From: Tenrec ecaudatus
Taxonomy: Eukaryota; Chordata; Mammalia; Afrosoricida; Tenrecidae
Length of the DNA stretch: 64,000 nt
Assembly (NCBI RefSeq): GCF_050624435.1
Contig: NC_134545.1
Location: 85,898,063 to 85,962,062, forward strand
Direction of reading: 5' to 3'
Program-made: the position numbers and the translations under genes
Shown here: positions 52,805 to 63,610 of the stretch, one piece after another
Layout of the letters: the number at the start of each line of letters is the position of its first letter
Numbering within the stretch: position 1 is the stretch's first letter
Notes under the pieces: model-generated
Seen by the model: only the letters and a program-made list of their open reading frames with translations
Told to the model about the DNA's origin: nothing
The model's database searches: none

Positions 52805-52920
52805 TTTTTATTTTTTAAAATTTTATTGGGGATCGTACAATTCTTATCACCATCCATACATAGATCATGTCAAGCACATATGTACCTTTATTGCCATAAT
52901 CATTCTCAAAACCCAGTAAA
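52805..52920 (-). mobile_element. LINE 3' end, facing the previous copy
   Basis: TTTTATTGGGGATCGTACAA, TTCTTATCACCATCCATACA and CACATATGTACCTTTATTGC are the reverse complement of the terminus 30 bp to the left. Confidence 0.85.
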
Positions 52921-53128
52921 GTAGTTTAATAATTTAAAAAAAAAAGGAAAGAAACCAGAAGAGCCGGATCAAGTAAATCACCGCACCACAGCCTCGATGT
53001 TCTTTCCTCAGAGGCCACTGGACCTTTCCACGATGAGGCAATTATTGGGATTAAAATTGTTTATTAATTATTATTTTTAATTATTGGGATTTTAACATCA
53101 TCAACAAATTTGTGTGGTATTGACCTGA

Positions 53129-53330
53129 TAAGAAGTCCTGGTAGCGCAAGCTTTATGTGCGTGCCTGCTAAACCGAAGACTGGGGGTTCGAACCCCCAGG
53201 CACTCCTGGGAGAAGCAATGGCAGTCTGCTTCTGTAAAGGGTACAACCCACAGGGGCAGTTCTCTCCTCTCCTATAGGGTCGCTGTGCGTTGGGAGCAAA
53301 TTGGCAGCAGCAGGGTTGTTGTTGTTGTTT
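53129..53330 (+). repeat. AfroSINE with intact tRNA-type B box
   Basis: The head AAGTCCTGGTAGCGCAAGC carries an A-box-like segment. The B box GGTTCGAACCC (53187-53197) is a perfect match to the pol III consensus, and the tail GGGTCGCTGTGCGTTGGG leads to a GTT repeat. It is not a tRNA gene: the acceptor and anticodon arms do not fold as tRNA. Confidence 0.9.
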
Positions 53331-53379
53331 AGTATCTCTTTCTTCTGCCAGGCTGCATGCACCACGGAGGCCAGGACCA

Positions 53380-53490
53380 TGCATCTAGGTCTGTTTTGTC
53401 CATCATTGTAACACCAATGTCCAGCCCAGTACCTGGGACTGAGTAGTTAGTTGCTCTATAAATACTTCCTAGGTGACTGAATGAATAAAT
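53380..53490 (+). repeat. L2 3' end
   Basis: AACACCAATGTCCAGCCCAG, CTGGGACTGAGTAGTTAGTT and GAATGAATAAATGG are the L2 terminus. Confidence 0.72.
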
Positions 53491-53491
53491 G

Positions 53492-53606
53492 GACCGGGCT
53501 TTCCGTTCCCATAAACAGTTACAGTCTCAGAAACTCACAGGGCCAGGGCCACCCTGTCCTATGGAGTCACTATGGGTAGGGATCGACTCGATGGCAGGAA
53601 GTAAAA
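53492..53606 (+). repeat. AfroSINE 3' part
   Basis: CAGTCTCAGAAACTCACAGG and GATCGACTCGATGGCAGG match the family tail. Confidence 0.85.
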
Positions 53607-54334
53607 TTCCTAAGACACAGAGGCACATGCTTGCTGATGTGTGCATTTGAGCCAAGGTTTTGAGTGTCTGTGTACATTCCTTAGGTTTTTGCTCGTGTTT
53701 CATAAGCCTTCATTGCTAAGCAGGCTTAGTGGAATGGCTTAGTGACAAGAAGGCATTTGATGAGGACAGCTCTACCCCTGCGTCATGGTTGGGTAGGTTT
53801 AGGGGTCCCGAGGGATTAGTCCTTGTTGGTTGAAAGGAGCCAAATCCTTTCTCATGCCTGCAGACTCTCGCCCGCATCACTTTCTAGGCCTGTTTGGGGT
53901 CCCCGAAGATTGCTACATGGGAAGGGGCCCGGTAGTACTTCCTAGAGTACCTGGTCAAACGTTTGACTCAGGAGAACCCTCTGCCCATGCTGTCCAGGTC
54001 TCTGTCCCATTGTGGGGTTCAGTCCAGGGATCTTGCTTGAGTCCCCATGTGACTTACTCTGACAGATACAGGATGCCTTTGTGGAAGACAACTGAGACAC
54101 CAATGCCAGGCTAGCCCCGAGGAGCTGACCCAGGGTCCTGCCTTCTCAAGGAGGTGACAAGGGCCCAGGGGGGAATTTGAGAGGGAGGCCAGCTGGAGAG
54201 CCTGGAGGAAATGAGTTCAGAGGCGTGAGGGAACCCAAAAGTCAAGGAGCTAGTGTGCTGAGCAGATCTGGGCCAGAGCTGGGGTCCAAGGCTCAGGAGA
54301 AAGAGCTGACCAGGCCTTTGAAGAGGGCCAGTAG
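53607..54334. other. Unique sequence, no gene recognised
   Basis: A plus-strand frame of 94 codons (53830-54114) resembles nothing I know. Confidence 0.35.
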
Positions 54335-54452
54335 TGCGAAGCTTTCTACTCCCATCAAGGGTTACAGCCTTGGAAACTCACAGGGCCAGTTCTAGAGGTT
54401 CTGTCCTATAGGGTCTCTGTGAGTTAGAATTGACTTGATGGCAGGGAGTAAG
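54335..54452 (+). repeat. AfroSINE 3' part
   Basis: GCTTTCTACTCCCATCAAGG and GTGAGTTAGAATTGACTTGA match. Confidence 0.85.
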
Positions 54453-54562
54453 TGAATCAAGTGGAGGTTGAGAAAAATCTAGAGTACACCAGGGTCTTCT
54501 CACATGGTATCAGAGACTGAATGGTTCCCAGACAATATGTGCTGGAACCCAATACCACATGG

Positions 54563-54690
54563 ATGAGGAGCCCTGGTGCTCCAGTGGTTAAGCTCTTGGC
54601 TATGGACCATAAGGTTGGCCGATTGAACCCACTCTGTAGGAAAAAGACTTGGCCAACTGCTTTTGTAAAGATTAAACCTGAAAAAAAAAA
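54563..54690 (+). repeat. AfroSINE, 3'-truncated
   Basis: GAGGAGCCCTGGTGCTCCAG, CTGCTTTTGTAAAGATTAAA and an A run are present. The string AAGATTAAACCT recurs on both sides of the A run (54668 and 54688 regions). Confidence 0.82.
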
Positions 54691-54695
54691 GATTA

Positions 54696-54872
54696 AACCT
54701 AATCCGTTGATGCTGAGTTGATTCCAATTCCCTATAGGACAGAATAGAACTGCCCCAAAGGATGTCCAAGGCCGCCACCTCCTTGTCCCATGGAGCCACT
54801 AGAGTGTTGGGACCTCCCATCTTCGGCTAACAGCCCAGTACTTACCATGCCCCCACCAGGGCTCCTTTCCAA
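54696..54872 (-). repeat. AfroSINE, reverse
   Basis: Head-side GGAGCCCTGGTGGGGGCATG (reverse strand) and tail-side GTTGATGCTGAGTTGATTCC frame a near full-length copy. It faces the previous SINE. Confidence 0.85.
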
Positions 54873-54883
54873 CCTCAACAAGC

Positions 54884-55095
54884 CAAACTCACTGCCATTG
54901 AGTCGACGCCGACTCCTACCACCCTATAAGGGCAGAGTAGAACTGCTACTTCAGCTTCCCGAGATTTAAAACCCTGATAGGAGTAGATAATGTCATCTTC
55001 CTTCTGCTAAGCAACTGGTGGATTTGAACCACTGACTTTGTGCTTAGCAGCTCGATGCATAGCCCCACCCCCACACCACAGGGTTCCTCTTTCAC
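54884..55095 (-). repeat. AfroSINE, reverse, near full length
   Basis: CACTGCCATTGAGTCGACGC is the tail and AGGAACCCTGTGGTGTGG (reverse strand) the head. It lies next to another reverse copy, possibly a dimer or two insertions. Confidence 0.9.
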
Positions 55096-55242
55096 AATCT
55101 AGAGAACCTTATAAGGCAGCTCGACTCTGTCGATCCGTCACTAGGAGTTGAAAGTCGAGAGCTCCGAACAACATACCTAAGGCTGTAATCCCATTTGAGA
55201 AGAAAATTGTTTTTGCTGTGTTGGTGACCCCGTATCCGTGTG

Positions 55243-57560
55243 TCTTTAAAACAAATAATTTTATTGAGGGCTCATACAGCTCTTATCACATCCATGCATA
55301 CATCCATTGTGTCAAGCACATTTGTACATATGTTACCATCATCATTTTCTTTTTTTCTTGTTTTCTTTTTAACATTTAAATCATTTATTGGAGGCTCTTA
55401 CAGATATTATAACAATCCATAATCAATTTTATCAAGAAAACTTGTGCATACTTTGCCATCATCATTCTCAAAACATTTGCTTTCTACGTGAGCCTTTAAT
55501 ATCAGCTCCTCATTTCCCCCCTCCCTCTCCACTACCCCCTGCCTCATGAACCCTTGATAATTTATATATTATTTTGTCATATCTTACACTGTCCAATGTC
55601 TCCCTTCACCCACTTTTCTGTTGTCCATCCCCCAGGGAGAAGGTTATATGTAGATCCTTGTAATCAGTTCCCCCTTTCTACTCCACTTTCCCTCCACCTA
55701 CCAGGTATCACCACTCTCACCACTGGTCCTGAAGAGATCATCTGTCCTGGATTCCCTGTGTTTCTAGTTCCTATCTGTACATCCTCTGTCTAGGCAGATT
55801 TTTAAGATAGAATTAGGATCATGATAGTGGGGTAGGAAGCATTTAAGAACTAGAGGAATGTTGTATGTTTCATTGTTGCTACCCTGCACCCTGACTGGCT
55901 CATCTCCTCCCAGAGACTCTTCAGTAAGGGGTGTCCAGTTGCCTACAGATGGGCTTTGGGTCTCCACTCTGCACTCACCCTCATTTACAACGATATGATT
56001 TTTTTGTTCTTTGATGCCGGATACCTGATCCCTTTGACACCTTGTGGTCATACAAGCTGATCTGCTTCTTCCATGTAGGCTTTGTTACTTCTGAGCTAGA
56101 TGGCCGCTTGTTTACCTTCAAGCCTTTAAGACCCCAGACGCTATCTCTTTTGATAGCCGGGCACCATCAGCTTTCTTCACCACATTTGCTTATGCACCCA
56201 TTTGTCTTCAGTGATCCTGTCGGGAAGGTATGCATCGTGGAATGCCAATTTAAGAGAACAAAGTGTTCTTGCATTGAGTAAGTACTTGGGTGGAGGTTCA
56301 ATGTCCATCTGCTGCCTTAATATTAAACCTCTAAATAAATGTATGTAGATCTATTTCCTCACCATCCTATATAAATATATTTACATATGTACATGCCTGT
56401 ATTTAGACCTCTACAAATACCCTTTGTCTCCTAGTTCTTTCCTTTATTTCCTTTTACTTTCCTCTTGTCCCACTATCATGTTCAGCCTTTGTTTGGGTTT
56501 CAGTAATTTCTCTTGGTTACATTGCCCTTACCAGGCCTCTCAGACCCTCTTTGCAACTAATTTTGGATCATTTGTTACTCCCTTGTCCCTGGGTAGGTCA
56601 GCACCACTTCTTTACCCCCACCTCCCCCTCTCCCATGTTCCCCCGGAACCATCGATCCCGTTGTTTTCTCCTCTAGACTGTTCATCTATCTATCTAGATA
56701 GATCTGCAGAGATAATAATATGCACCAAAAAAACAAGGCATAGCAAGACAAAGCGACAAAAGAGAATTCAATGATGATAACAAAAAAGAAAACCAATAAC
56801 CCATAAAAGAATAAATTAATTTAAAAAGAGAAAAAAATTTAATTAAAAAAGAAAGAAAACCTGTAAATAGATCAAGGTTTGATTTTGACCTCTAAGCATA
56901 TCCTCCAGTCAAGTCTGATGGGGTGCCACGCTCTGGCCCCAAGTCTATCCTTTGCATTCTCTCGGGAGCTCCCTGCTCTGCTCTCCCCATTGCTCTGCTG
57001 CATGCCTTTAGTGTTTTGCCTCAGTGTCTCGGGGGCAGTCCGGGCCAGTCCTGACACTGAGCCTCCAGTGTTGTCCCCTGTAGAGCCATGGGTCAGCGAG
57101 GGATATCATGTCTCAAAGTGGGATCGACCATATGGTCCATTCTGTGCCTTGGCTGTTTGGAGCAGGGATATGGTCCTCCAGGCCTGGTGGGCCAGAATGT
57201 GCTCCGCTCTCTCTTCCTCCCCTTCATTTGCTTCTGTGTGCTCTGATCAGACATGTCTGCAGCTTCAGCTGCCATCCTCTAAAGTACATTCTTCTGGGGG
57301 GAGGGGCAGTTGTCCACATAGCTGGTATGGGAGCAGAGCCCTCAGGTCCCTCCTCGGCTCCCCTCTCCATGCTGCTGCATTCGTATCCAGAACACTAGAT
57401 TTAAGTCTGGTCCTTCTTTCCCTGTGGAGACACAAACAATAGCCTCCCTTGGGTGGGTTAATGCCCTCTTCCCCTACCACAAATCTTCTTTTTTTTCCTT
57501 TCCTCCCCCGCCCTTCCCTTTTAGTTGGCTACCATATGTACCCCTGGATTTGGTCTGGCC
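55243..57560 (-). mobile_element. Long afrotherian LINE 3'-UTR (L1-type)
   Basis: The longest LINE piece in the window, in reverse orientation. The 3' terminus is present twice in tandem (55246-55345 and 55370-55470). The body has TGATCCCTTTGACACC, GATGGCCGCTTGTTTACC, TTTGATAGCCGGGCACCATC and an A-rich zone (56720-56870), and seems to continue into a C/T-rich distal part to 57560. No reverse-transcriptase motif is present, so the insertion is 5'-truncated within its untranslated region. Assignment to L1 rather than another clade rests on memory of afrotherian L1 3'-UTRs. Confidence 0.72.
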
Positions 57561-57679
57561 CCTGCTCTAAAACCTAATCACTTTTGAGATCTAAAAAGAG
57601 CAGGTGAGCCATATGGAGCAGCAAACATAAACAGGAAACAGTACGTGAAAGGATTTCAAGGAACCAAGAGGAGCCAAAG

Positions 57680-57882
57680 TAAGAGGAGCCCCGATGGCAT
57701 AGTGGTTACCAGTTGGGTTGCTAACTGCAAGGTCGGCAGTTTGAGACCACCAGTCACTCCCTGGGAGAGAGATGAGGCTTCTTACCGCAGTAAACAGTTA
57801 CAGCCTGGGAAACCCACAGGGGCAGTTCTACCCTATAGACTGGAGGCACTATGAATCAGAATTGACTTGACAGCGGAAAGTT
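57680..57882 (+). repeat. AfroSINE, full length
   Basis: GAGGAGCCCCGATGGCATAG, CAAGGTCGGCAGTTTGAGAC and GAATCAGAATTGACTTGACA are well kept. Confidence 0.93.
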
Positions 57883-57909
57883 TTATTTGCTGAGGTCACC
57901 AATGTTGAA

Positions 57910-58105
57910 AAGTCCTGGTGGCACTTGGCAGTGAGTGGAAAGGAGAGTGCTGCCAACCAGCAGCTGCCCGGTGGCAGAGAAATGTAGCAGCCTACTTACG
58001 TAAAGAAGCCGCCATGGCAACCCTGTGAGGGCCCTTCTGCTCCACCCCATAGAGTTGCTGTGGATCGGGATCGACTTGCTAGCAATGGGCTCTGCCGACT
58101 GACTC
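57910..58105 (+). repeat. AfroSINE, diverged
   Basis: AGTCCTGGTGGCACTTGGC, CAGCCTACTTACGTAAAGA and GTTGCTGTGGATCGGGATCG follow the family. Confidence 0.82.
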
Positions 58106-59214
58106 TGAAAGAGACCAGGACCTTCCCCTAGAACCCAAAAGGCCTTCCCCTAGAGTCAGCGCCCTGAATTTGACCTTCACGTCTGAACTTTGAGAAAGTA
58201 AATTTCTGTTCTTCAAAGTCACCCACTAGTCTTTTCCCAGTCTGTCCCCTGAGATCCTACAGCCGCCTGTGGGGCCCACCTGTTTCGGCTCTTGGGTTGG
58301 GTGGGGACTTGCTCGGCTGGGGAATTGCACACAGAAAATCCCTTAGGGGAAGATTTTTGCCACAGTGAAAGGAGTGGGACCACAGGGTGGGCTGACAAAA
58401 GAGAGTAGAACTAGTGATTATCCTAGCAACTTTACCCTTAATTTCCCCCTCTAAATAAGGGGGCAAGATAAAAAATTCCTTCCAGGGGACCCCCAACCCA
58501 GGTTGTGGGAACACAACTCTACTCATTGTGGCAAACTTGGGGGCCTCCGTCGCTCCGGGGCTCCCCTGACCTCCGATTTCCAGCAAAGGTGCAGACACTC
58601 TTCTGGGGCTGCCTTCCCACCCTGGATGTCCCCTTCCCTGGCCTGCAGGGACTCTAACCAAGTTACCTCCCTTTCCACCTCTCTCCCAGCCTCTGAAAGC
58701 CTGAAAGGTATACAGCTTGCTGCCTGCTCTGGAATCTGACCCCCCTGCGGTGAACAGTCAGGGATTCGTCCCTCGGGAGAGGCAGGGGCAGGATCTCCAG
58801 CCTGTGTGTGCAGAGACCACTCCATCAGGTTCACAGACAAAAGCTATTTTCTCGGCTCCTGGTCCTCGGGGACCAGACCCTTCTCCCAGGAGGTGGAGCA
58901 AGACAGGAATGGGGTTCAGCCTGAGGGTGGAGGGTGGAGCCTCCCATCCTCTGCCATCATCTGCCCCCATTTTCAAAGCATCTAGGCTCCATCATTGACT
59001 GGAACCAATTGCAGGTAATGTCCCTGTCAGGGCAGAGCTGTGCCCATCCATTACCTACTGGAATCTCACCCACGGCCCTCTTGGGGGCAGTGGTCCTGGC
59101 ATCTACTTGACCCCTGGTGAGCTAGAAGGGCCACACACATCCTTTTCTTTCTCTTTTCTCCACAGTGACTTGATCAGGCTGAGGGCTCCTTTCGGATAAT
59201 AGCTGAGTTATATT
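58106..59214. other. Unique sequence, no gene recognised
   Basis: A minus-strand frame of 134 codons (58661-58257) and others show no domain. Confidence 0.4.
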
Positions 59215-59280
59215 CATCTTTGTGTCCCCAAGGGCCAGCTCAGTGCTCAGCATGTAATAGTCACTCAATTAAGAAAATGG
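59215..59280 (+). repeat. L2/MIR-like 3' fragment
   Basis: GTGTCCCCAAGGGCCAGCTC and CATGTAATAGTCACTCAATT resemble an L2 tail. Confidence 0.5.
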
Positions 59281-59686
59281 AGCAAACAAAGGGATGAGAG
59301 GAGAGAGAGGAGGATCCTGTCTCTTTTCTCTGGTGATCGGAGTGGGCCTGTGGCTGTGCTTATTAACTGATCTGTCTCTGGCCATAATGGCGTCTTGTAG
59401 TAGAAAGGAGAGCTGCCTCTTTCTCGCCTGTCTTTCTACCTCCCTGAGTCACTTCACAATCTACTTGCCCAGCATTTTGCAGGGAGGTCACTAGTAATAA
59501 GCATTTGGCTGCCCCTGCAGTATTGTGGCCTGGGTCTTAGGTCACAGCTAACTCCACCCTCTCTGCAGACAAGCAGTCCATCAATACTTTTGCCTCAGGC
59601 AGGGCCTTATGCTAAGCATTAGGCACTGGCCTGGCCTCCAAGCATATAAACAAGGGATCCATCCCTTGTTTCAGTATGTATCCAGC
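59281..59686. other. Unique sequence, no gene recognised
   Basis: CTTATGCTAAGCATTAGGCA near 59610 is a small imperfect palindrome and perhaps a MIR relic. Confidence 0.35.
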
Positions 59687-59890
59687 CACCACTTACTGTC
59701 ATTAAGTTGACTATGGCTCAAAGGGACCCTATAGGACAAAGTGGAACTGCTCCTTTGGGTTTCTGAGGTCCTTAATCTTTACAGGAGCAGACAGCCTCAT
59801 CTTTCTCCCAAGGAACTGCTGGTGGGTTTGAACTGCCGACCTTGTAGTTGGTAGCAAAATGCTTGACCTGCAGTGCCCCAGAGTTCCTTA
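59687..59890 (-). repeat. AfroSINE, reverse
   Basis: CTGTCATTAAGTTGACTATG is the tail. GGTGGGTTTGAACTGCCGAC contains a B-box complement. Confidence 0.9.
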
Positions 59891-59949
59891 CCATCTATCC
59901 ACAGCCTTGGTAAATTGTATTCAACTCTGGAGACCAGAAACACATTTCT

Positions 59950-60768
59950 TTTCTTTTAAAAAATTGTTTATTAGGGGCTCATACAACTCTTATCACAATC
60001 CATACATACATCAAATGTGTAAAGCACATTTGTGCATTCATTGCCCTCATCATTCTCAAAACATCCGCTCTCCACCCAAGCCCCTGGCATCAGCTCCTCA
60101 TTTTTCCCCTCCCTCATGAACCCTTGATAATTTACAAATTATTATTTTGTCATATCTTGCACTGTCAGACGTCTCCCTTCACCCACTTCTCTGTTGTCCA
60201 TCCCCTAGGAAGGAGGTTATATGTAGATCCCTATAATCGGTTCCCCCTTTCCCACCTACACTCCCTCTACCCTCCCGGTATTGCCACTCTCACCACTTGT
60301 CCTAAAGGGATCATCTGCCCTGGATTCCCTGTGATTCCAGTTCCTATCTGTACCAGTATACACCCTCTGGTCTAGCCAGATTTGTAAGGTAGAATTAGGA
60401 TCATGATAGTGTGCAGGGGGAAGCATTTAAGAACTAGAGGAAAGTTGTATGTTTCATCGTTGCTGCACTGCACCCTGACTGGCTCGTCTCCTCCCTGAGG
60501 CCCTTCTGTAAGGGGATGTACAGATGGGCTTTGGGTCCCCACTCCGTACTACCCCCCTCATTCACAATTATATGATTTTTTGTTCTGATGATGCCTGATA
60601 TCTGATCCCTTCAACACCTCGTGATCGCACAGGCTGGTGTGCTTCTTCCATGTGGGCTTTGTTACTTCTGAGCTAAGTGGCCGCTTGTTTACCTTCAAGC
60701 CTTTAAGACCCCAGATGCTATATCTTTTGATAGCCAGGTACCACACTTGCTTATGCACCCAACACATT
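59950..60768 (-). mobile_element. LINE 3'-UTR and 3' end, reverse
   Basis: From TTTATTAGGGGCTCATACAA through CATCAGCTCCTCATTTTTCC, GGAGGTTATATGTAGATCCC and GGCCGCTTGTTTACCTTCAA, it is collinear with 55370-56200. It ends at GCTTATGCACCC. Confidence 0.85.
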
Positions 60769-60784
60769 TCGTTTTTAATTCAGT

Positions 60785-60925
60785 TCTTTCTTGAACTAAT
60801 AATTTTATTGTGGTAAGATATGCATATAACAAAACATTTGCTATTCAACACTTTATACACATCCAGTGAGGTCGATTACCTTCATCGTGCTGTATAGCTG
60901 GCACCACGACCCATAGGAACCCAGT
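60785..60925 (-). repeat. Old L1M 3'-end fragment
   Basis: TTTTATTGTGGTAAGATATG, CATATAACAAAACATTTGC and CTGTATAGCTGGCACCACGA resemble an ancient L1M terminus in reverse. Confidence 0.6.
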
Positions 60926-61690
60926 CTCTTTGGGCTGACAATCCGATGAAAGGAGGCACTATGGAATCTGGACTCAATTCACATGCACGTCTCTGGACCA
61001 CATCCGTGTCCCTTCCCATCCTGCAATCTCTCTCAAGGCAGAAATCAGATTGGAGGGGCTGGATGCTTGCAGAAGACCTGTGGATTCCTGGGAGGGTAAG
61101 GGTGACCAGACTGGCTCGTCAGAGGGCAGAAGTGGAGAGAGAAGGGCACTCCTCCTGTCTCTGAAGCAGGTGCTTCCACAGTAATGTGGAAGAAGTCCTT
61201 GCTCCCCAAAGGCTTCAGACTCCAGGCCCTCATTCTCCAAGCCCCCATTGTTTGTGGAAGGGACCAGAAGTGTCCAGGGTCTCTATCTGCAGCGAGCCTT
61301 CCACAAAAGAACCAGGTGTCCCCATCCTTTCCAGGGGAAACCTAGGAAGTATGATCAAATGGTTGGCTGTGATTTTCACTGGACAAGGCAGCGGTGGAGC
61401 CAAGAAAGGGCTTGCTCTCTCTTTCCAACATTTCCACCTCCCTCCTTTGAGACTTCTTATGATCCAGTTTTTTTTATATTAGTAGCCCTGTCGGGAAATG
61501 TCCCCTCCCAGTTTAGGAGTCACCAAACCAACCTCCAGGGACTAACAATATACATTCCGTCTACTCAACCTCAGTGAAAATCCAAGAAAAGATGTTGGCG
61601 GAATGTTAGCAGTGCTGGGCTCCCCATGCCAGCCCGGCAGACTTCTCTAACTGATGGCAGAATGCCCAGGGCTAAGTGGCCAGGAGGTAG
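60926..61690. other. Unique sequence, no gene recognised
   Basis: AGAAGGGCACTCCTCCTGTC (about 61141) resembles the 38-bp extra segment in the SPIN-like element at 61720-61757. Otherwise nothing was recognised. Confidence 0.4.
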
Positions 61691-61698
61691 ATATAAAC

Positions 61699-61929
61699 CA
61701 GCGGTTCTCAACCTGTGGGGAGACAAGGGCACGCCTCCTATCTCTGAAACCTGTGGGCTGAGACCCCTTTGGGGATCAAACGACCCTTTCACAGGGCTCA
61801 CCCGATTCATCACCGTAGCAAAATGATAGTGATGAAGTAGCAACGAAAATCATTTTATGGTTGGGGGGTCACCACCACACGAGGAACTGTATGAAAGGGC
61901 TGCAGCATGAGGAAGGTTGAGAACCACTG
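61699..61929. mobile_element. SPIN-type hAT MITE
   Basis: It starts CAGCGGTTCTCAACCTGTGG and ends GGTTGAGAACCACTG, giving hAT-like inverted ends. GACCCCTTTGGGGATC, AACGACCCTTTCACAGGG, GTAGCAACGAAAATCATTTT and GGTTGGGGGGTCACCACCAC match the SPIN consensus as I know it. The 8-bp flanks ATATAAAC and CTGTAAAC agree at six positions, consistent with a decayed target duplication. A 38-bp segment between two copies of ACCTGTGGG is extra. It is noncoding, so it was mobilised in trans. SPIN is known from tenrec and scattered other vertebrates. Confidence 0.88.
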
Positions 61930-61937
61930 CTGTAAAC

Positions 61938-62434
61938 CCGATTTCAGTGGACAGTGGTCAGGGCAGGCAGCAGTTCAGAATCAGAAAGGACCAACAGAGC
62001 AGTGTGAACTTGCTCCCGAGCCAAGAATGGCTGAGGGAGGGGGAATGAGGGCTCCGCAAGATTATCGTGGTAGAAATGAAGTACATTCCCTGAGGACTTT
62101 GATGCAGGAAATGGAGAGGTGGGGATGCTCTGAAAATAAGGAGGTGATAGAAATCTGGTACATTCCAATACGCTGACGATAGCCGTCGTGGTGGTGATGA
62201 CTGTAAGTGAGGGTAGTGATGAGGGGAAGAGCCAGAACGAAGTGATGACTGGCCGTGGGCTTGTGGACACTGATTCCCGCCACAGCGTCGGACCTGGTGC
62301 TGTTGACACTTCAAATGATAGAAGCAATCATTGTGGGAGCGACAGAAGTAGCAGTGGGTGCTGGTGGTCCCTGGTGAAGAGGATGGCTGTGCTGCGTTGT
62401 TATCGAGATGAGAGTGTTGGCTGGTGATGTTCTT
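61938..62434. other. No gene recognised
   Basis: Frames of 118-127 codons on the minus strand (62327-61944 and 62314-61958) overlap each other and are rich in Ser, His and Pro without domain resemblance. Confidence 0.35.
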
Positions 62435-63219
62435 GTTAGGTGCCGCTGGGTCTGTTCCGGCTCAGCAACCCTGTGTATAACAGAGGGAAACACTGCGGGG
62501 TCCTGCCCCGTCCTCACGATTCTTCATACATTGGTGACCCTGTGTCCATCCATCCCGTGGAAGGCCTTCCTCGAATTCCCGGTCCCTCCGCTTTACCAAG
62601 CATGTGGTCCTTCTCCAGGGACTGGTCTCTCCTGAGAACATGTGCAAAGTGTGTGAGATGAACTTTTGCCATCTTTGCCTCTAGGGAGCTGTCTAGCTGT
62701 ACTTCTTCCAAGAAAGATGTGCTTGTTCTTTGGGCAGTCTATGGTACTTGCAATATTTTCCACCAACACTGCAGTTCAAACATATCGATGTTGCTTCTCG
62801 CTTCCTGATTTGATGTCCAATTTTCTCAAGCATATGACGCGACTGAAAATACCATGGGCTGGGTCAGAGGTGCCTCAGTCTCCAGAGTGACATACTTGCG
62901 CTTCCACATGTTAGAGAGGTCCTGTGAAACCCACACTCACACTTTACTGCCAGCGAGTCGATCCCAATTCCCAGCAGCCCTCTAAGTTTCTAAGACTGTT
63001 TTTTTGTACAGGAGTAGAAAGTCTCATCTCTCTCCCACAGCAGGTTTACCCAATGCAACAGAGCGTTTGATCTCCTGACTGCTGCTTCCGTGAGCACTGA
63101 TTGTGGATCCAAGCGAGACAAAATCCTTAACAATGTCAATGTTTTCTTTGTTTATCATGATGTTACCTGTTGGTCTAGTTGTAAGGATTGTGGTTTTCTT
63201 TACATTGAGTTGTAATTCT
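62435..63219 (-). mobile_element. RTE-type LINE fossil, C-terminal half
   Basis: On the minus strand an open segment (63219-63062) reads LNVKKTTILTTRPTGNIMIN then DFVSLGSTISAHGSSSQEIK, matching the palm/thumb of RTE/BovB reverse transcriptases. Beyond an inserted AfroSINE the C-terminal block HVLRRDQSLEKDHMLGKAEG lies at about 62642-62580. It is 5'-truncated with stops, inactive. Confidence 0.85.
62935..63062 (-). repeat. AfroSINE inserted in the RTE fossil
   Basis: CTTTACTGCCAGCGAGTCGA, GTACAGGAGTAGAAAGTCTC and CTCTCCCACAGCAGG are the family in reverse. It splits the RTE frame, so it is younger. Confidence 0.85.
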
Positions 63220-63596
63220 GTGGTTATTATATAATTTGACGTCAACTTGAAGATATACAAAAGTGTAGCAGTGGTGTCCAACCTGTCAATCAGGTCACAG
63301 TCTGATGGGCCTCCCGGTGGGTGTGGCTTTTTATAAGGAGGGTCCTGGGAACTTCCCTCTCTCTCTGCCTTCCCCTTCCTGCTTACTAGCCACCCCCAGA
63401 GCTACTGGAGCTCTGCCCTGTTTCTACCTACCTAGGATCCACACACCTTTGCACCCACTGGCCTGTGATCTTCCTGCTGTCGACATCATGCCTGTGACTG
63501 TGTGAGGCTGAAGAGGGACTGGTGGACTAGCATCGGACTTAAGGACTTGAGTTGGACAGGGCTGGAATGTTTTCTTGATAAATAATTACTTCTTTA
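63220..63596 (+). repeat. Family X interspersed repeat, copy 3 (shorter)
   Basis: GTGGTTATTATATAATTTGA, CAACCTGTCAATCAGGTCAC, CCCACTGGCCTGTGATCTTC and GGACTTGAGTTGGACAGGGC align in order with copies 1 and 2. It lacks the distal part after GTTTTCTTGATAAATAATTA. Confidence 0.78.
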
Positions 63597-63610
63597 AAAA
63601 AATTACTTCC

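Noticed and set aside
53129-53210. Possible tRNA gene from the perfect B box
   Set aside because: The sequence is the tRNA-derived head of an AfroSINE, lacks a foldable anticodon and acceptor arm and continues into the SINE body.
55243-55475. Tandem repeat read as a satellite
   Set aside because: The two units are LINE 3' termini with recognisable family sequence, not a satellite array.
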